Part shown: positions 1 through 8,956 of the stretch, in pieces
How the letters are laid out: each line of letters starts with the position of its first letter
Position numbering within the stretch: the first letter of the stretch is position 1
DNA from: Acidimicrobiales bacterium
GTDB taxonomy: Bacteria > Actinomycetota > Acidimicrobiia > Acidimicrobiales > Aldehydirespiratoraceae
Assembly: GCA_029263215.1 (NCBI GenBank)
Contig: JAJCXY010000056.1
Coordinates: 1-64,000 of the forward strand
Reading direction: 5' to 3'
DNA: 64,000 bases
Notes under the pieces: generated by a model
What the model saw: only the letters and a program-made list of their open reading frames with translations
Database searches by the model: none
What the model was told of the DNA's origin: nothing
Program-made: the position numbers and the translations under genes

Positions 1-1013
1 GCGGCCTGGGCGGTCTTCTGAGCCTGCTCGACCACATCGGGGTCGAGGCGCAACGTGCGTAGACCGATGGGCAAGGCGATCGGCTCGACCGGGGGCCGGA
101 TACGCAGCCGAGCGAGGCGATGGATCATGTCCGCCATCACGGCGCGGCCCTTGAGCTCCTCGGCCTCGGGCGAATCTTCCGAACGCACCCGCACGCGGGC
201 GCTGAGTAGCGATGTGATCGTGGCCTGGGTGACCGCGGTCTCGCCGAGGGAAGGCAACACGCTGGCCACGTATTGCAGGAAGACCCGGTTGGGGCCGATC
301 ACCAGGACGTGGCTTTGAGCCAATGCCTCGCGATGTTCGAACAGTAGGAAAGCGGCTCGGTGCAGGCCCACCGCGGTCTTGCCGGTGCCCGGACCACCCT
401 GCACCAGGAGGCATTCGGTGATTCCGGCTCGGATGATCTCGTCTTGTTCGGCCGCGATGGTGGCGACGATGTCGGCCATCTGGCCGCTACGACCGCGCTC
501 TATCTCCGCCAGCAGAGGATCGGGAATACCGGTGGCGCTCATGGACTCCGGATCGTCGAGCTTCTCGTCGAAAATGGCGACCAACTCGTCGCCCTCACAC
601 GAGAAACGTCGCCGGCGCAGCAACCCGAAGGGGTCGGCGGCGGTGGCTCGATAGAAGGGGATGGCCACCGGTGCTCGCCAGTCGACCACCACGGGGTCGC
701 CGCGCCCGTCCTCGATGTGTCGGCGGCCCACATACCACTGATCGCCGTCGGTGATCACAGGGTCCTCGTCGATGCGCCCGAAGCAGAGGGCGGCCCGGCC
801 GATGTCGACCGCCGAACGGCGATCGGCGAGATGGGCACGGACGATACGTGCCTCCACCGTGCCCTCATCGAGCACCTGGCGCTCACCGAACGCGAGCACC
901 TTCTCGGCCCGCTCGATCATGGAGTCGAGCGCAGACCGAGCGCGATGAAGGTACTCCTGCTCTGCCCTGTGGTCGCGATGGCGCAACTCGTCGCCCTGGT
1001 CGGTCCCCGTCAT
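1..1013 (-). CDS. HelD/UvrD-like superfamily 1 helicase (RNA polymerase recycling type), C-terminus cut by window edge
   Basis: Partial: 337 N-terminal residues are visible and no stop is reached. The N-terminal 45 residues are a charged helix as in HelD-type proteins. The block around residues 97-123 (GRRHIEDGRGDP, DWRAPVAIPFYRA) is the HelD signature ahead of the ATPase, and Walker A GGPGTGKT is at 206-213. Family members are ATP-driven motors that displace RNA polymerase from nucleic acid, or DNA helicases; the missing C-terminus is needed to decide. The ATG lies 8 bases after a TAGGTT box, so the mRNA may be leaderless. Divergent from the MBOAT gene. Confidence 0.85.
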   Translation of the reverse strand, partial: MTGTDQGDELRHRDHRAEQEYLHRARSALDSMIERAEKVLAFGERQVLDEGTVEARIVRAHLADRRSAVDIGRAALCFGRIDEDPVITDGDQWYVGRRHIEDGRGDPVVVDWRAPVAIPFYRATAADPFGLLRRRRFSCEGDELVAIFDEKLDDPESMSATGIPDPLLAEIERGRSGQMADIVATIAAEQDEIIRAGITECLLVQGGPGTGKTAVGLHRAAFLLFEHREALAQSHVLVIGPNRVFLQYVASVLPSLGETAVTQATITSLLSARVRVRSEDSPEAEELKGRAVMADMIHRLARLRIRPPVEPIALPIGLRTLRLDPDVVEQAQKTAQA

Positions 1014-1021
1014 CGCCTTGA

Positions 1022-1027
1022 AACCTA
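1022..1027 (-). promoter_or_regulatory. -10 box of leaderless promoter (helicase gene)
   Basis: TAGGTT on the minus strand, 8 bases before the ATG at 1013. It matches the TANNNT geometry repeated across the window. No clear -35. Confidence 0.35.
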
Positions 1028-1072
1028 GCGGTGAGCAGGCCGAGGGTCGCGGAGATCGCCGGCCGGCGGTTG

Positions 1073-1078
1073 TACAGT
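1073..1078 (+). promoter_or_regulatory. Candidate -10 box for the MBOAT operon
   Basis: TACAGT, with a Shine-Dalgarno GGAGG at 1094-1098 downstream, giving a short leader. It sits between two perfect palindromes, CGCCGGCCGGCG (1057-1068) and GTCGGCCGAC (1077-1086); GC-rich palindromes of this size can occur by chance. Confidence 0.3.
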
Positions 1079-1107
1079 CGGCCGACGGGTGTCGGAGGTT
1101 CCCAACG

Positions 1108-2631
1108 GTGCTGTTCCCCACGTTCACCTTCGCGGCCTTCTTCGCCGTCGTGCTCCCTGTGAGCTGGGTCATACGTGAGCGGGTCACGGCCTGGAAGCTG
1201 TTCATCCTCGCGGCGTCGTATGTGTTCTACGGCTACTGGGACTGGCGCTTCCTCGGCTTGCTGGTGGCCCTGACGCTCGGCAACGAGATCGGTGCCATAG
1301 CCATCCAACGTTCGACAGGTGCCACGATGCGCCGCTCCGTGGTCACCTTGTCGATCATGTTCGACCTCGGTGTGCTCGGCTTCTTCAAGTACTACGGGTT
1401 CTTCGTCGACAGTCTCGAGTCCAACCTCGGGCTCTCGGGTCCGGCCCTCGACATCGTCTTGCCGGTAGGGATCTCCTTCTTCACATTCCAGGCCATCAGC
1501 TACGTGATCGACGTGTATCGGCGCGACTGCACCCCTGCACCCCTGCTCGACTTCGCCGTCTACCTCTCCTTCTTCCCCCAGCTCGTGGCCGGACCCATCG
1601 TGAGGGCCACCGAGTTCCTGCCCGAACTCAGGTCTCGGCGTATCCCCGATCAGGTGGAGGCGGGACGGGCGGTGTTGTTGATCGGGCGGGGCCTGTTCAA
1701 GAAGGTGGTGATCGCCGATTTCTTGGGCCGTGCGGTGGTTGACGATGGTTTCGGCACGCCGGGGGAGTACGGGGCTCTCGACGTTCTCACCGCCGTCTAC
1801 GGCTACGCGATCCAGATCTACGCCGACTTCTCGGGCTACACCGACATGGCGATCGGCATAGCCCTGCTCCTCGGCTTCAGGTTTCCCCAGAACTTCGACC
1901 GCCCCTACGCGGCCGTCTCGGTGCAGGATTTCTGGCGCCGTTGGCACATGACCCTGTCACGTTGGCTGCGCGACTACCTCTATGTCCCCCTCGGCGGCAA
2001 TCGAAAGGGACGAGCCGTCACCTACAGGAACAACCTGATCACCATGGGCCTCGGCGGCTTGTGGCACGGTGCCGCGGGCACCTTCATCGTCTGGGGGCTC
2101 TATCAGGGCATCGGGATGGCAGCCGAACGTTTCATCTCAGACGTGAGGGGTGAGCCCGACGTTCCCTTCGAGGCGGCCGATGTGCGTATCCGTGAGCTGG
2201 CGCGCCTGCATTCGGGGGCTGAAGTCGATGCCTGGCGGGAGGATGCCACGTCGCCGGTGCCCTTCACGCCGCTGGAGGTCAGGCGCCTGTGGCTGGGCCG
2301 TCTCGTGACCTTCCACTTCGTCTGCGTCGGCTGGGTGGTGTTCTACGCGGGCACGGTGCCGGGTGGGTCGCTATCGAGCGCCTTCGACGTGTTCGGGGCC
2401 CTGTTCAGTGGCTGGATGGTCGGCCCCGAGCTCCTCAACCCCCTCGTGGCCGCGGTGATCGCCGGTTCCCTGGCGGTGCAGTACTTCCCACCACTCCTCA
2501 CCCGCCAGTGGTCGGCGATGTTTTCCACCGTCCATCCAACCGTGGTGGCCGTCGCTTTCGCCTTCTGGATCATGCTCGTGGTCGCCCTGGGGCCCGAAGG
2601 GGTCAGCGAATTCATCTACTTCCAATTCTGA
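1108..2631 (+). CDS. MBOAT family membrane-bound O-acyltransferase (AlgI-like)
   Basis: A multi-pass membrane protein of 507 residues. GTG is chosen as start because GGAGG lies 9 bases upstream and the frame further upstream is not protein-like. MBOAT hallmarks are present: FWRRWHMTLSRWLRDYLYVP followed by the catalytic-His segment GLWHGAAGTF. AlgI-like enzymes move acyl (usually acetyl) groups across the membrane for polysaccharide or cell-wall O-acetylation. The next gene, 2 bases downstream, is an SGNH-type partner, the usual pairing, so the two probably O-acylate an exported glycan. The substrate cannot be read from sequence. Confidence 0.9.
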   Translation: MLFPTFTFAAFFAVVLPVSWVIRERVTAWKLFILAASYVFYGYWDWRFLGLLVALTLGNEIGAIAIQRSTGATMRRSVVTLSIMFDLGVLGFFKYYGFFVDSLESNLGLSGPALDIVLPVGISFFTFQAISYVIDVYRRDCTPAPLLDFAVYLSFFPQLVAGPIVRATEFLPELRSRRIPDQVEAGRAVLLIGRGLFKKVVIADFLGRAVVDDGFGTPGEYGALDVLTAVYGYAIQIYADFSGYTDMAIGIALLLGFRFPQNFDRPYAAVSVQDFWRRWHMTLSRWLRDYLYVPLGGNRKGRAVTYRNNLITMGLGGLWHGAAGTFIVWGLYQGIGMAAERFISDVRGEPDVPFEAADVRIRELARLHSGAEVDAWREDATSPVPFTPLEVRRLWLGRLVTFHFVCVGWVVFYAGTVPGGSLSSAFDVFGALFSGWMVGPELLNPLVAAVIAGSLAVQYFPPLLTRQWSAMFSTVHPTVVAVAFAFWIMLVVALGPEGVSEFIYFQF

Positions 2632-2633
2632 TC

Positions 2634-3746
2634 ATGGAACGATCCGACCCCCTCGAACGAGCAACTCGCCCCCGGAAACGGGGCGAGACATGGACCGATG
2701 AGCAATTCGTCGCAGCCCGAGAAGCCGATCTGAGCGAGCGCACCGCCGCCATCCCCTCGGCGGTGATCGCGGCACTCTCGTGTCTCCTCCTGGCCGCCCT
2801 GCTCACGTCGGGGAAGATCGTCGAGATCGCCCAGCGGCAAGAGTTCGGCGAGGCTCGCGATCGCCAACTCGCGGTGGCGGAGGGACTCGATCGGGTGGCC
2901 AACCTCTTGTCGCTCAACCGCCCCTACGACACCATTCGCTCCATCCGAGGGGCGGGTGAGGATGTGGGGGAGCGAGTCGACACGATCGCAGAGGTCGCGT
3001 TATCCACGTCGACAACGGTGACCCCCACGACCTCCAGTGAGGCGCCGGGCGACAGCACTACCTCGACGACCACCCCCACCACCACCGTCGCGGTGCCGCT
3101 GAGGAGAGTGGACGCCGAGACCCCTTTGAAGGTGCTGGTGGCAGGCGACAGCCAGGCAGAATATCTGGGCCAGGCAGTCACCACCGAGCATCCGGGATGG
3201 GCGCTCGAAGTCGATATCGACGACCGCATCTCCACGAGCCTGGCCCGTCCCGACTATTTCAACTGGCCTGCGCACCTCGCGTCGGTGGCCGCCGATGACA
3301 CCCCTGAGGCAGTCGTGTTGTTCATCGGGGCCAACGACCACCAGGACATGGTCGACTCGGCGGGGGAGAGGCTGGTAGAGGGAACGCCTCAGTGGCAGGC
3401 CGAATGGACACATCGCCTCGAGCTGACCCTTGACTTGTTCGCGGGTGGGAACACCCGGATCTACTGGGTGACCCAGCCGCCGATGCGCGACGATGGTCTC
3501 GATGATGGGATAGAGCTCATCAATTCCTTGGCCGAACCGGTGGTGGCCACACGCGAATTCGTCACCGAGGTCGACATCTGGGAGCTGTTCGGCGGCACCA
3601 ACGGATATCAGGACCGCTTGACTCGTGATGGCGAGTCGATCGACGCGAGAGTCGACGACGGAGTGCATCTCACCAGGTCAGCGGCATCGTGGGTGGCCGA
3701 CCTCGTGTTCGCCGAGATGTCCGAGGAGTGGGATTTCGAACCCTGA
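2634..3746 (+). CDS. Membrane-anchored SGNH/GDSL-type hydrolase (DUF459-like), MBOAT partner
   Basis: 370 residues: a charged cytoplasmic N-terminus, one membrane segment (about 41-56, SAVIAALSCLLLAALL), a Thr/Ser-rich linker (about 125-155), then an SGNH domain. Visible blocks are VAGDSQAEYL (block I Ser), FIGANDHQ (block III Asn) and DGVHLT (Asp-x-x-His, block V). It starts 2 bases after the MBOAT stop. By family logic it is the extracytoplasmic domain that completes O-acyl transfer to a glycan; hydrolase rather than transferase activity is possible. Confidence 0.82.
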   Translation: MERSDPLERATRPRKRGETWTDEQFVAAREADLSERTAAIPSAVIAALSCLLLAALLTSGKIVEIAQRQEFGEARDRQLAVAEGLDRVANLLSLNRPYDTIRSIRGAGEDVGERVDTIAEVALSTSTTVTPTTSSEAPGDSTTSTTTPTTTVAVPLRRVDAETPLKVLVAGDSQAEYLGQAVTTEHPGWALEVDIDDRISTSLARPDYFNWPAHLASVAADDTPEAVVLFIGANDHQDMVDSAGERLVEGTPQWQAEWTHRLELTLDLFAGGNTRIYWVTQPPMRDDGLDDGIELINSLAEPVVATREFVTEVDIWELFGGTNGYQDRLTRDGESIDARVDDGVHLTRSAASWVADLVFAEMSEEWDFEP

Positions 3747-3758
3747 ACCCAGCCCTGA

Positions 3759-4313
3759 TCAGTTGTGCCAGGGCTCACGAGGGTAGTTGCGAAGGCGACC
3801 GAGGGCTCCCGGCTGGCGTCCGATCACCGTCCACCAGAGTTCGTCGGGCTCAGGGGTGTGGATGTCGGCTATCTCCGCGTCGACGACGAACCAGGCGTCG
3901 TCGACCAACTCGGCCTCCAGCTGGCCCGGCTCCCAACTCGCGTAGCCGGCGAACATCCGAACCTGCTCGATCCCGGGCACTTCCTGCGGGGGGACCTCGA
4001 GGTCGACGGTTCCGAGTCGACCCATCACCGGGTTCCAGTGGGGGCCGGCATCGTCGAGGTGCACGGTGGCGAGAGCGATCACCGATGAGGGCGAAACCGG
4101 ACCACCGACGAACACCACCGACGGCTCCGCAGCCGCATCGGACCAATCGTCGATCGTGCCCGACACGGGAAGCTCGCTGGGCCGGTTGAGCACAACTCCC
4201 AGAGCTCCCTCGTCGCCGTGCTCGAGCATGAAGATCACCGTGAGTTCGAAGTTGGGATCGTTGAGCGAGGGAGTGGCCAGCAGATGTCGGCCGCGGGTGA
4301 TCATGGACACCAT
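3759..4313 (-). CDS. YqgE/AlgH family protein (UPF0301)
   Basis: 184 residues, close to the family's usual 180-190. Family signatures are ATPSLNDPNFELTVIFMLEH near the N-terminus, GALGVVLNRP, FVGGPV and RMFAGYASWEPGQLE. The molecular function of AlgH proteins is not settled. ATG at 4313 or the one at 4304 could be the start; upstream residues have no family match. Convergent with the SGNH gene and divergent from thiD with about 25 bases between starts. Confidence 0.85.
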   Translation of the reverse strand: MVSMITRGRHLLATPSLNDPNFELTVIFMLEHGDEGALGVVLNRPSELPVSGTIDDWSDAAAEPSVVFVGGPVSPSSVIALATVHLDDAGPHWNPVMGRLGTVDLEVPPQEVPGIEQVRMFAGYASWEPGQLEAELVDDAWFVVDAEIADIHTPEPDELWWTVIGRQPGALGRLRNYPREPWHN

Positions 4314-4338
4314 CTTCGCGTGTGGCACGATCAAGGCC

Positions 4339-5142
4339 GTGTCTTCTACTCCACCACCAGTCGTAGCGGCCGTAGCGGCCCATGATCCCTTGGGCGGAGC
4401 GGGTCTGGCCGCCGACCTCACCACCTTCGCCTCACTCGGGGTACACGGGGTGGTGGCGGCTACTGCGCTCACGGCTCAGCATCTTGCCTCGGTCGACCGG
4501 GTGGATCCCACCCCTCCTTCTCTCGTGGCTGCCCAACTCGACGGAATTGTCGCGGCCTTCTCCGTCGCCGCGGCGAAGACGGGACTTCTCGGATCGGCCG
4601 CGATCGTGGAGATCGTGGTGGAGCGAATCGATGCGGGGACCCTGCCGGCGCCGGTGGTCGATCCCGTACTGGTGGACGGACGTGGTGTGCGCTTCGTGCC
4701 GGCCGAAGTGGAGTCGGCCTACCGGACCCAACTCATTCCTCGAGCGCGCATTCTCACTCCGAATGTGCACGAGGCATCCCTGCTGGTGGGGCGCCGCCTC
4801 GACTCGATCGATGACGTGGTGGCCGTGGCCGACGACCTGGCGGCACTCGGTGCCGACACCGTTGTGGTCACCGGCGGCAACTTCCTCGATGCGATAGCGG
4901 TGGACGTGGTGGTGGATGGTAGCGGTGCGGTGGAACTGCTCGAGGGTCCTCGATTCGAAAGTCGCCACGTGCGCGGTTCGGGGTGCACATTTGCTGCTGC
5001 GACCGCGGCGATGCTCGCCCACGGTGACGCGCCGATCGAAGCACTGCGCACGGCCAAACGGTTTGTCAGCGACCGCATTGCCGCCGGCTCGGCCTGGCAC
5101 CTGGGCGACGGTTTGGCCGGCCCGGTGGCTCACTGGTTCTGA
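4339..5142 (+). CDS. thiD: Hydroxymethylpyrimidine/phosphomethylpyrimidine kinase
   Basis: 267 residues of the ribokinase-like fold. It phosphorylates HMP and then HMP-P in thiamine biosynthesis. Motifs: AHDPLGGAGLAADL at the N-terminus (the family's GGAG-x-x-AD substrate loop), VVDPVLVD, LTPNVHEA, VVTGG and the C-terminal anion hole/catalytic GSGCTFAAA. GTG is chosen because upstream residues do not match the family. No other thiamine gene is adjacent. Confidence 0.88.
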   Translation: MSSTPPPVVAAVAAHDPLGGAGLAADLTTFASLGVHGVVAATALTAQHLASVDRVDPTPPSLVAAQLDGIVAAFSVAAAKTGLLGSAAIVEIVVERIDAGTLPAPVVDPVLVDGRGVRFVPAEVESAYRTQLIPRARILTPNVHEASLLVGRRLDSIDDVVAVADDLAALGADTVVVTGGNFLDAIAVDVVVDGSGAVELLEGPRFESRHVRGSGCTFAAATAAMLAHGDAPIEALRTAKRFVSDRIAAGSAWHLGDGLAGPVAHWF

Positions 5143-5145
5143 CGG

Positions 5146-5478
5146 TCAAGGCACCCCATCCCACTCTTCGCCGTAGTGAAATACGAGCTCCTCACCCTTC
5201 TCGATCGATCGCAGGGCGAACAAGGCGGGCCCGTCGAACTCGACATTGGGTGAGCTGCTGTGATTGAGCTTGGCCAGTACCCCGTCGCCGTCGACGCCGG
5301 TGAAGCTGCCGTCGTCGTCCTCGATCCACAGTACGTGGGTGCCGTCGACCGCCGTTGGGCGACCGGTGTAGTTGCCGATGAATGCGCCCCCGTCGATCCG
5401 AGTGCGTGCGAAGACCCCGACGCCGTGGATAGCCGATTCAGCCTGGGTCACCAATTCGTCGGCGCTCGGGTCACTCAT
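5146..5478 (-). CDS. Small SET domain protein
   Basis: 110 residues, essentially only a SET fold: AIHGVGVFARTRI (N-terminal SET), LNHSSSPNVEF (the NHS knot motif) and GEELVFHYGEEWD (C-terminal Tyr region). SET proteins methylate lysines using S-adenosylmethionine; the target here is unknown. The start overlaps the upstream DUF1330-like gene by 8 bases, so the two are co-transcribed. Post-SET cysteines are absent, as in other minimal bacterial SET proteins. Confidence 0.75.
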   Translation of the reverse strand: MSDPSADELVTQAESAIHGVGVFARTRIDGGAFIGNYTGRPTAVDGTHVLWIEDDDGSFTGVDGDGVLAKLNHSSSPNVEFDGPALFALRSIEKGEELVFHYGEEWDGVP

Positions 5479-5827
5479 CGTGGCGAAGCCTCACCACATC
5501 AGCAGCCGCGTCGTCGGGCGATGCCCGGCGCCGGCCATCGGTGATCAGGGAGCGGCTGATCGCTCGTGCCGCTAGTTCTTCGGCGGAGGGTTCCCCTCGG
5601 AGGGGATCGCGCAGGAATCCATCGACCGAAGCCGGATCGGGAAAGCTCATCACGATCACTGCGTCGGGCGCGCCGACCGAATCCTCGACAGGTTCCACCC
5701 GACGCTCGAAGCGGCCCCGATGGCGAGGCAGCAGGCCCCGCAGGTGGGCGATGTACTCCTCGAACGCTTCGGGCGCGCCAGCGCCCCACAGGCGAAACGT
5801 GAGCTCGATCCGGGCTTCATCGGACAC
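5471..5827 (-). CDS. DUF1330-like small protein (dimeric alpha-beta barrel type)
   Basis: 118 residues. The core IELTFRLWG...FEEYIAHLRGLLPRHRG and APDAVIVMSFPDPASVDGFL resembles the ferredoxin-like barrel of DUF1330 and related small monooxygenase-like proteins. No catalytic residue can be assigned. A TAGTGT box (5834-5839) lies 6 bases upstream of the start codon region, with further bases allowing a short leader. First gene of a pair with the SET protein. Confidence 0.5.
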   Translation of the reverse strand: MSDEARIELTFRLWGAGAPEAFEEYIAHLRGLLPRHRGRFERRVEPVEDSVGAPDAVIVMSFPDPASVDGFLRDPLRGEPSAEELAARAISRSLITDGRRRASPDDAAADVVRLRHDE

Positions 5828-5873
5828 CCGGCCACACTATTGCTTGTGTGGGGCCGGTTCGACCGCGCTCGGG

Positions 5874-6536
5874 TCAGGAGGCGATGGCGGCCACCAGGTG
5901 CACCCGATTGGTGAGGCCACCGTTCATGGCCATGTGGTAGCCCCGCGTATCGGTGAAATAGGCGGAACCATCGGCGGGAAGGTGGGTGACGTGGTGGTTG
6001 ACCACGAAGAGCGAGCCGGGATTGGAGATGATGGGCACGTGGATCCGAGGTTCGGGATCGCGGTGCCACGAGTTGCAGTTGTAGAGCCCCTTCCACATCA
6101 CCCTCATGCGGCCGATGGACACCCGCTTGGAGAGCTCTGAGTGGACATGGGCGAAATAGGTGTCGGCGAACGCCGGGATGAGCTCGCTGAAGGAAGCCTC
6201 GTCGACCACCTCCTCCATGGGCTCCTCGACATAGCGTTCGTCGGCGCGAATCCAGTAGAGCCCGGACAGTTCGTTGTCGTCGTTGCCGCTGGTGCCGGGG
6301 CGTCGGGTGAGTGGTATCACTCCGAAACCGGCATCGACGTCGCCCAGGAACTCATTGGCGACGAGAGCATCGTCGAGGGCGCGTCTCAGCTCCTTGATGT
6401 CGAACTGGAGACTCAGCCTCCGGATACCGGGTCCCTCCACGAACTCAGCGACCGAGTCGCTGACCATGTCGGTGGTCAGCCACTCGCTCAGGGCGTTCTG
6501 GTCGGCTTCCAGCATTGGATCGGCGGTGGGGGCCAT
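5874..6536 (-). CDS. Aspartyl/asparaginyl beta-hydroxylase-like 2-oxoglutarate oxygenase
   Basis: 220 residues. The C-terminal half carries a jelly-roll oxygenase set: H158-x-D160 (WHRDPEP), R164-I-H166 (RIHVPI), a second Fe-binding His at 201 (GYHMAMNGG) and R211/H213 (NRVHLV), the pattern of the Asp/Asn hydroxylase family, which uses Fe(II) and 2-oxoglutarate. The N-terminal half is not recognised. The start has GAGGTG upstream and a TACACT box at 6575-6580 (minus). Stand-alone gene; substrate unknown. Confidence 0.65.
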   Translation of the reverse strand: MAPTADPMLEADQNALSEWLTTDMVSDSVAEFVEGPGIRRLSLQFDIKELRRALDDALVANEFLGDVDAGFGVIPLTRRPGTSGNDDNELSGLYWIRADERYVEEPMEEVVDEASFSELIPAFADTYFAHVHSELSKRVSIGRMRVMWKGLYNCNSWHRDPEPRIHVPIISNPGSLFVVNHHVTHLPADGSAYFTDTRGYHMAMNGGLTNRVHLVAAIAS

Positions 6537-6574
6537 CGTTCACCTCGTTGCTGACTCGGGAGCGTCAGCGGCAA

Positions 6575-6580
6575 AGTGTA
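6575..6580 (-). promoter_or_regulatory. Candidate -10 box for the oxygenase-like gene
   Basis: TACACT on the minus strand about 38 bases before the ATG at 6536. A GAGGTG ribosome site lies in the implied leader. Confidence 0.3.
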
Positions 6581-6624
6581 GGCGCGGCTGACGGCGGGTG
6601 ACGGCAGCGGGCCGGCCGGATTCT

Positions 6625-7857
6625 CTAGCTTTCGACCCGCACCAGCAGGGCTTTCAGGTAGGAGCCGTGGGCGAACCCGATCGGGTGGTCGACTGGGTGC
6701 TCCCTGAACTCGAGTTCGGTGAGGTGTCGGCCCTGTTGTCTCGCGGTGTCGAGCACCGCGGAGTAGAAGGCGTCGGCACTCACCCGGCTCGAACACGAGC
6801 ACTGCAACAGGAGCCCGCGGGGAGCGGTGAGCCTGAGTCCGAGGTCGGTGAGGCGGCGGTAGGCCTTCAGGGCTCCGGTAACCGACGACTGGCGTTGGGC
6901 GAACGAAGGCGGGTCGATGATGACCATCCCGAACTGGCGTCCGGCATCGGCCAGTTCGGTCATCACCGCGAACGCGTCGCCAACCGCTGTGTGGTGCTCG
7001 GCGCGGGCAACGGGGGCGTTGGTGGCGGCGTTGAGGGCCATGTGTTGTTTCGACGCCGCGATCGCCTGAGGTGCCTGGTCGATGCTCAGCACCGAGCGGG
7101 CCCCGCCCGCAGCCGCGTGGACGCTGAATCCACCGGCGTAGCTGAACACATCGAGCACGTCTCGCCCCTTTGCGTGGTGGCGCACCAGGGCTCGATTCTC
7201 GCGTTGGTCGAGGAAGGCACCGGTCTTCTGGCCACTCGTCGGGTAGGCCGTGAACCGGAGCCCATTTTCGTGATAGGCGACCGGTTCGTCGGTGATCGTG
7301 CCGTGGATGCACTCGCCGTCGGCCAAGCCGTGGGTTTCGCCCGCCGCTACATTGCGCGCGAGGCGTAGCACCACTGCCTCGGGTTCGAGCATCTCCACCA
7401 TGATGGCCAAGATGGGTTCGAGATGGCAGAACCATGCGGGGCTGTAGAGCTTCATCACCAACACCGGTCCGTAGCGATCGATCACCAGCGAGGGAAGGCC
7501 GTCGTTTTCGCCGTGGACGAGTCGATATCCGGTGGTGTCGCCGGATTCGAGCAGGTCTCGACGGCGGCCGAGTGCGGCGGTGATCGAGCGCCGCCAGAAA
7601 TCGGTGTCGATGGGAGTGGGCTTACCGGTGTGGAGCACGCGCACCGAGATGGGGGAGTGGGGGTCCCAGAGACCGATCGCAGCGAACTTTCTATTGGGGT
7701 CGAACACCACCGCCAGGTCGCCGGGATCACCGGCGTGAGATCTCGACTCGATCGAGTCGGAGTAAATCCAGGGATGACCGCCCCTCACCTGGCGAAGAGC
7801 GTCGCGACTGACGCGCACAGCGACGCGGCGCTCGGCGGGATGGGGGAGTGGCCTCAT
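6625..7857 (-). CDS. RlmI-like class I rRNA (cytosine-C5) methyltransferase
   Basis: 410 residues. An N-terminal PUA-like region (about 8-85, VRGGHPWIYSDSI) is followed by a Rossmann methyltransferase: QKTGAFLDQRENR, DVLDVFSYAGGFSVHAA (motif I), IIDPPSFA (motif IV) and LLQCSCSSRVS with the catalytic-type Cys. E. coli RlmI makes m5C1962 in 23S rRNA; assignment to the same site here is inference. ATG overlaps the stop of the upstream dehydratase (ATGA), so they form one transcript. Confidence 0.85.
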   Translation of the reverse strand: MRPLPHPAERRVAVRVSRDALRQVRGGHPWIYSDSIESRSHAGDPGDLAVVFDPNRKFAAIGLWDPHSPISVRVLHTGKPTPIDTDFWRRSITAALGRRRDLLESGDTTGYRLVHGENDGLPSLVIDRYGPVLVMKLYSPAWFCHLEPILAIMVEMLEPEAVVLRLARNVAAGETHGLADGECIHGTITDEPVAYHENGLRFTAYPTSGQKTGAFLDQRENRALVRHHAKGRDVLDVFSYAGGFSVHAAAGGARSVLSIDQAPQAIAASKQHMALNAATNAPVARAEHHTAVGDAFAVMTELADAGRQFGMVIIDPPSFAQRQSSVTGALKAYRRLTDLGLRLTAPRGLLLQCSCSSRVSADAFYSAVLDTARQQGRHLTELEFREHPVDHPIGFAHGSYLKALLVRVES

Positions 7858-8810
7858 CGCGCCAGCCACACGAAATCGGTGTTTCCCCCGCTGACTATCA
7901 CCCCCACCTTTCGTGCGGCCACGGTGTCGCCCAGCTTTCGCAGGGCCGCGAGGGGGGTGGCGCCGGAGGGTTCGACCACCGTCTTCATGCGCTGGAGGTG
8001 GAAGATCGCAGCATCGATGATCTCGGGTTCGGACACGGTGACGATCTCGGTGCCGGCCGCAGTGAGAATCTCGAACGCTTTCTCGCCCAGCACCGCGAGG
8101 AGGCCGTCGGCGATCGAGTCGGGAGGCATCACCGGGGGTTGGTGGATCCCGGTCTGCAGGGAGCGGTAGGCATCGTCGACTCGTTGCGGTTCGGCGCCGA
8201 TTACCGTGGTGTGGGGTGCAAGCGCGGCAGAGGTCACGAGCGACCCGCTGATCAGACCCCCTCCTCCGACCGGGCACAGGAGAAAGTCCAGGTCAGGATG
8301 GTCGTGGAGCAGCTCCAGGGCGGCGGTGCCCTGGCCCGCGATGACGTCGGGGTCCTCGTAGGGGTGGATGAAGGTGGCGCCCGAAGCCTCGGCTCGGGAG
8401 TGGGTCGACTCGCTGAGAACCGCTCTGTCGACCAGGACGACCTCGGCCCCGTAGCCGCGCACCGCGTCGATCTTGATCGTCGGGGCACCGGCGGGCATGA
8501 ACACGGTGCACCCGATGTCGCGGATTCGGGCCGCGTAGGCGACAGCTGCCCCATGGTTGCCCGACGAATGGGCGATGACGCCGCGTGAGGCGGCTTCCTC
8601 GCTGAGCGAAAGCACGGCGTTGGTGGCACCCCTGGCCTTGAAAGCACCAACCTTCTGGAAGGACTCCAACTTGAACACCACGCTGGCATCGAGTTCGTGG
8701 TCGAGGGTGGCTGACGACATGATCGGAGTGCGATGGACGTAGGGGGCGATGCGCTCGGCTGCGGCCAGCACGGAATCGAAGGAGACATGCGGCAACGGGG
8801 ATCGGGCCAT
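7854..8810 (-). CDS. Threonine/serine dehydratase, PLP fold-type II
   Basis: 318 residues. The PLP lysine is in SFQKVGAFKARGATNAV, the phosphate loop is CPVGGGGLISG, and the substrate loop is SSGNHGAAVAYAA. The family deaminates threonine or serine to a 2-oxo acid, but also contains serine/threo-3-hydroxyaspartate racemases and dehydratases. There is no C-terminal ACT domain, so it is probably not the feedback-inhibited IlvA form. ATG at 8810 is preferred because TACACT lies exactly 6 bases upstream. Divergent from a paralogue. Confidence 0.85.
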   Translation of the reverse strand: MARSPLPHVSFDSVLAAAERIAPYVHRTPIMSSATLDHELDASVVFKLESFQKVGAFKARGATNAVLSLSEEAASRGVIAHSSGNHGAAVAYAARIRDIGCTVFMPAGAPTIKIDAVRGYGAEVVLVDRAVLSESTHSRAEASGATFIHPYEDPDVIAGQGTAALELLHDHPDLDFLLCPVGGGGLISGSLVTSAALAPHTTVIGAEPQRVDDAYRSLQTGIHQPPVMPPDSIADGLLAVLGEKAFEILTAAGTEIVTVSEPEIIDAAIFHLQRMKTVVEPSGATPLAALRKLGDTVAARKVGVIVSGGNTDFVWLAR

Positions 8811-8816
8811 CGGGAG

Positions 8817-8822
8817 AGTGTA
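8817..8822 (-). promoter_or_regulatory. -10 box of leaderless promoter (dehydratase)
   Basis: TACACT on the minus strand, 6 bases before the ATG at 8810, with no Shine-Dalgarno. Confidence 0.45.
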
Positions 8823-8956
8823 CGACGCCACCGCGGGGTGAGGCTGGGTATCGGTCGGTGATCTACTTTACATAACGATGATTTCCGGCGGTAATTCGGA
8901 TCGGTACGGAGAAGAGGGTGTGCACGAGCTCTGCGCCGATGCGATAGTTATTCCCC

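Noticed and set aside
883-1947. Long minus-strand open frame (354 residues) across the helicase-MBOAT junction
   Set aside because: Its composition (His/Arg/Glu-rich, no domains) is that of an antisense frame; MBOAT on the plus strand has clear motifs and a ribosome site.
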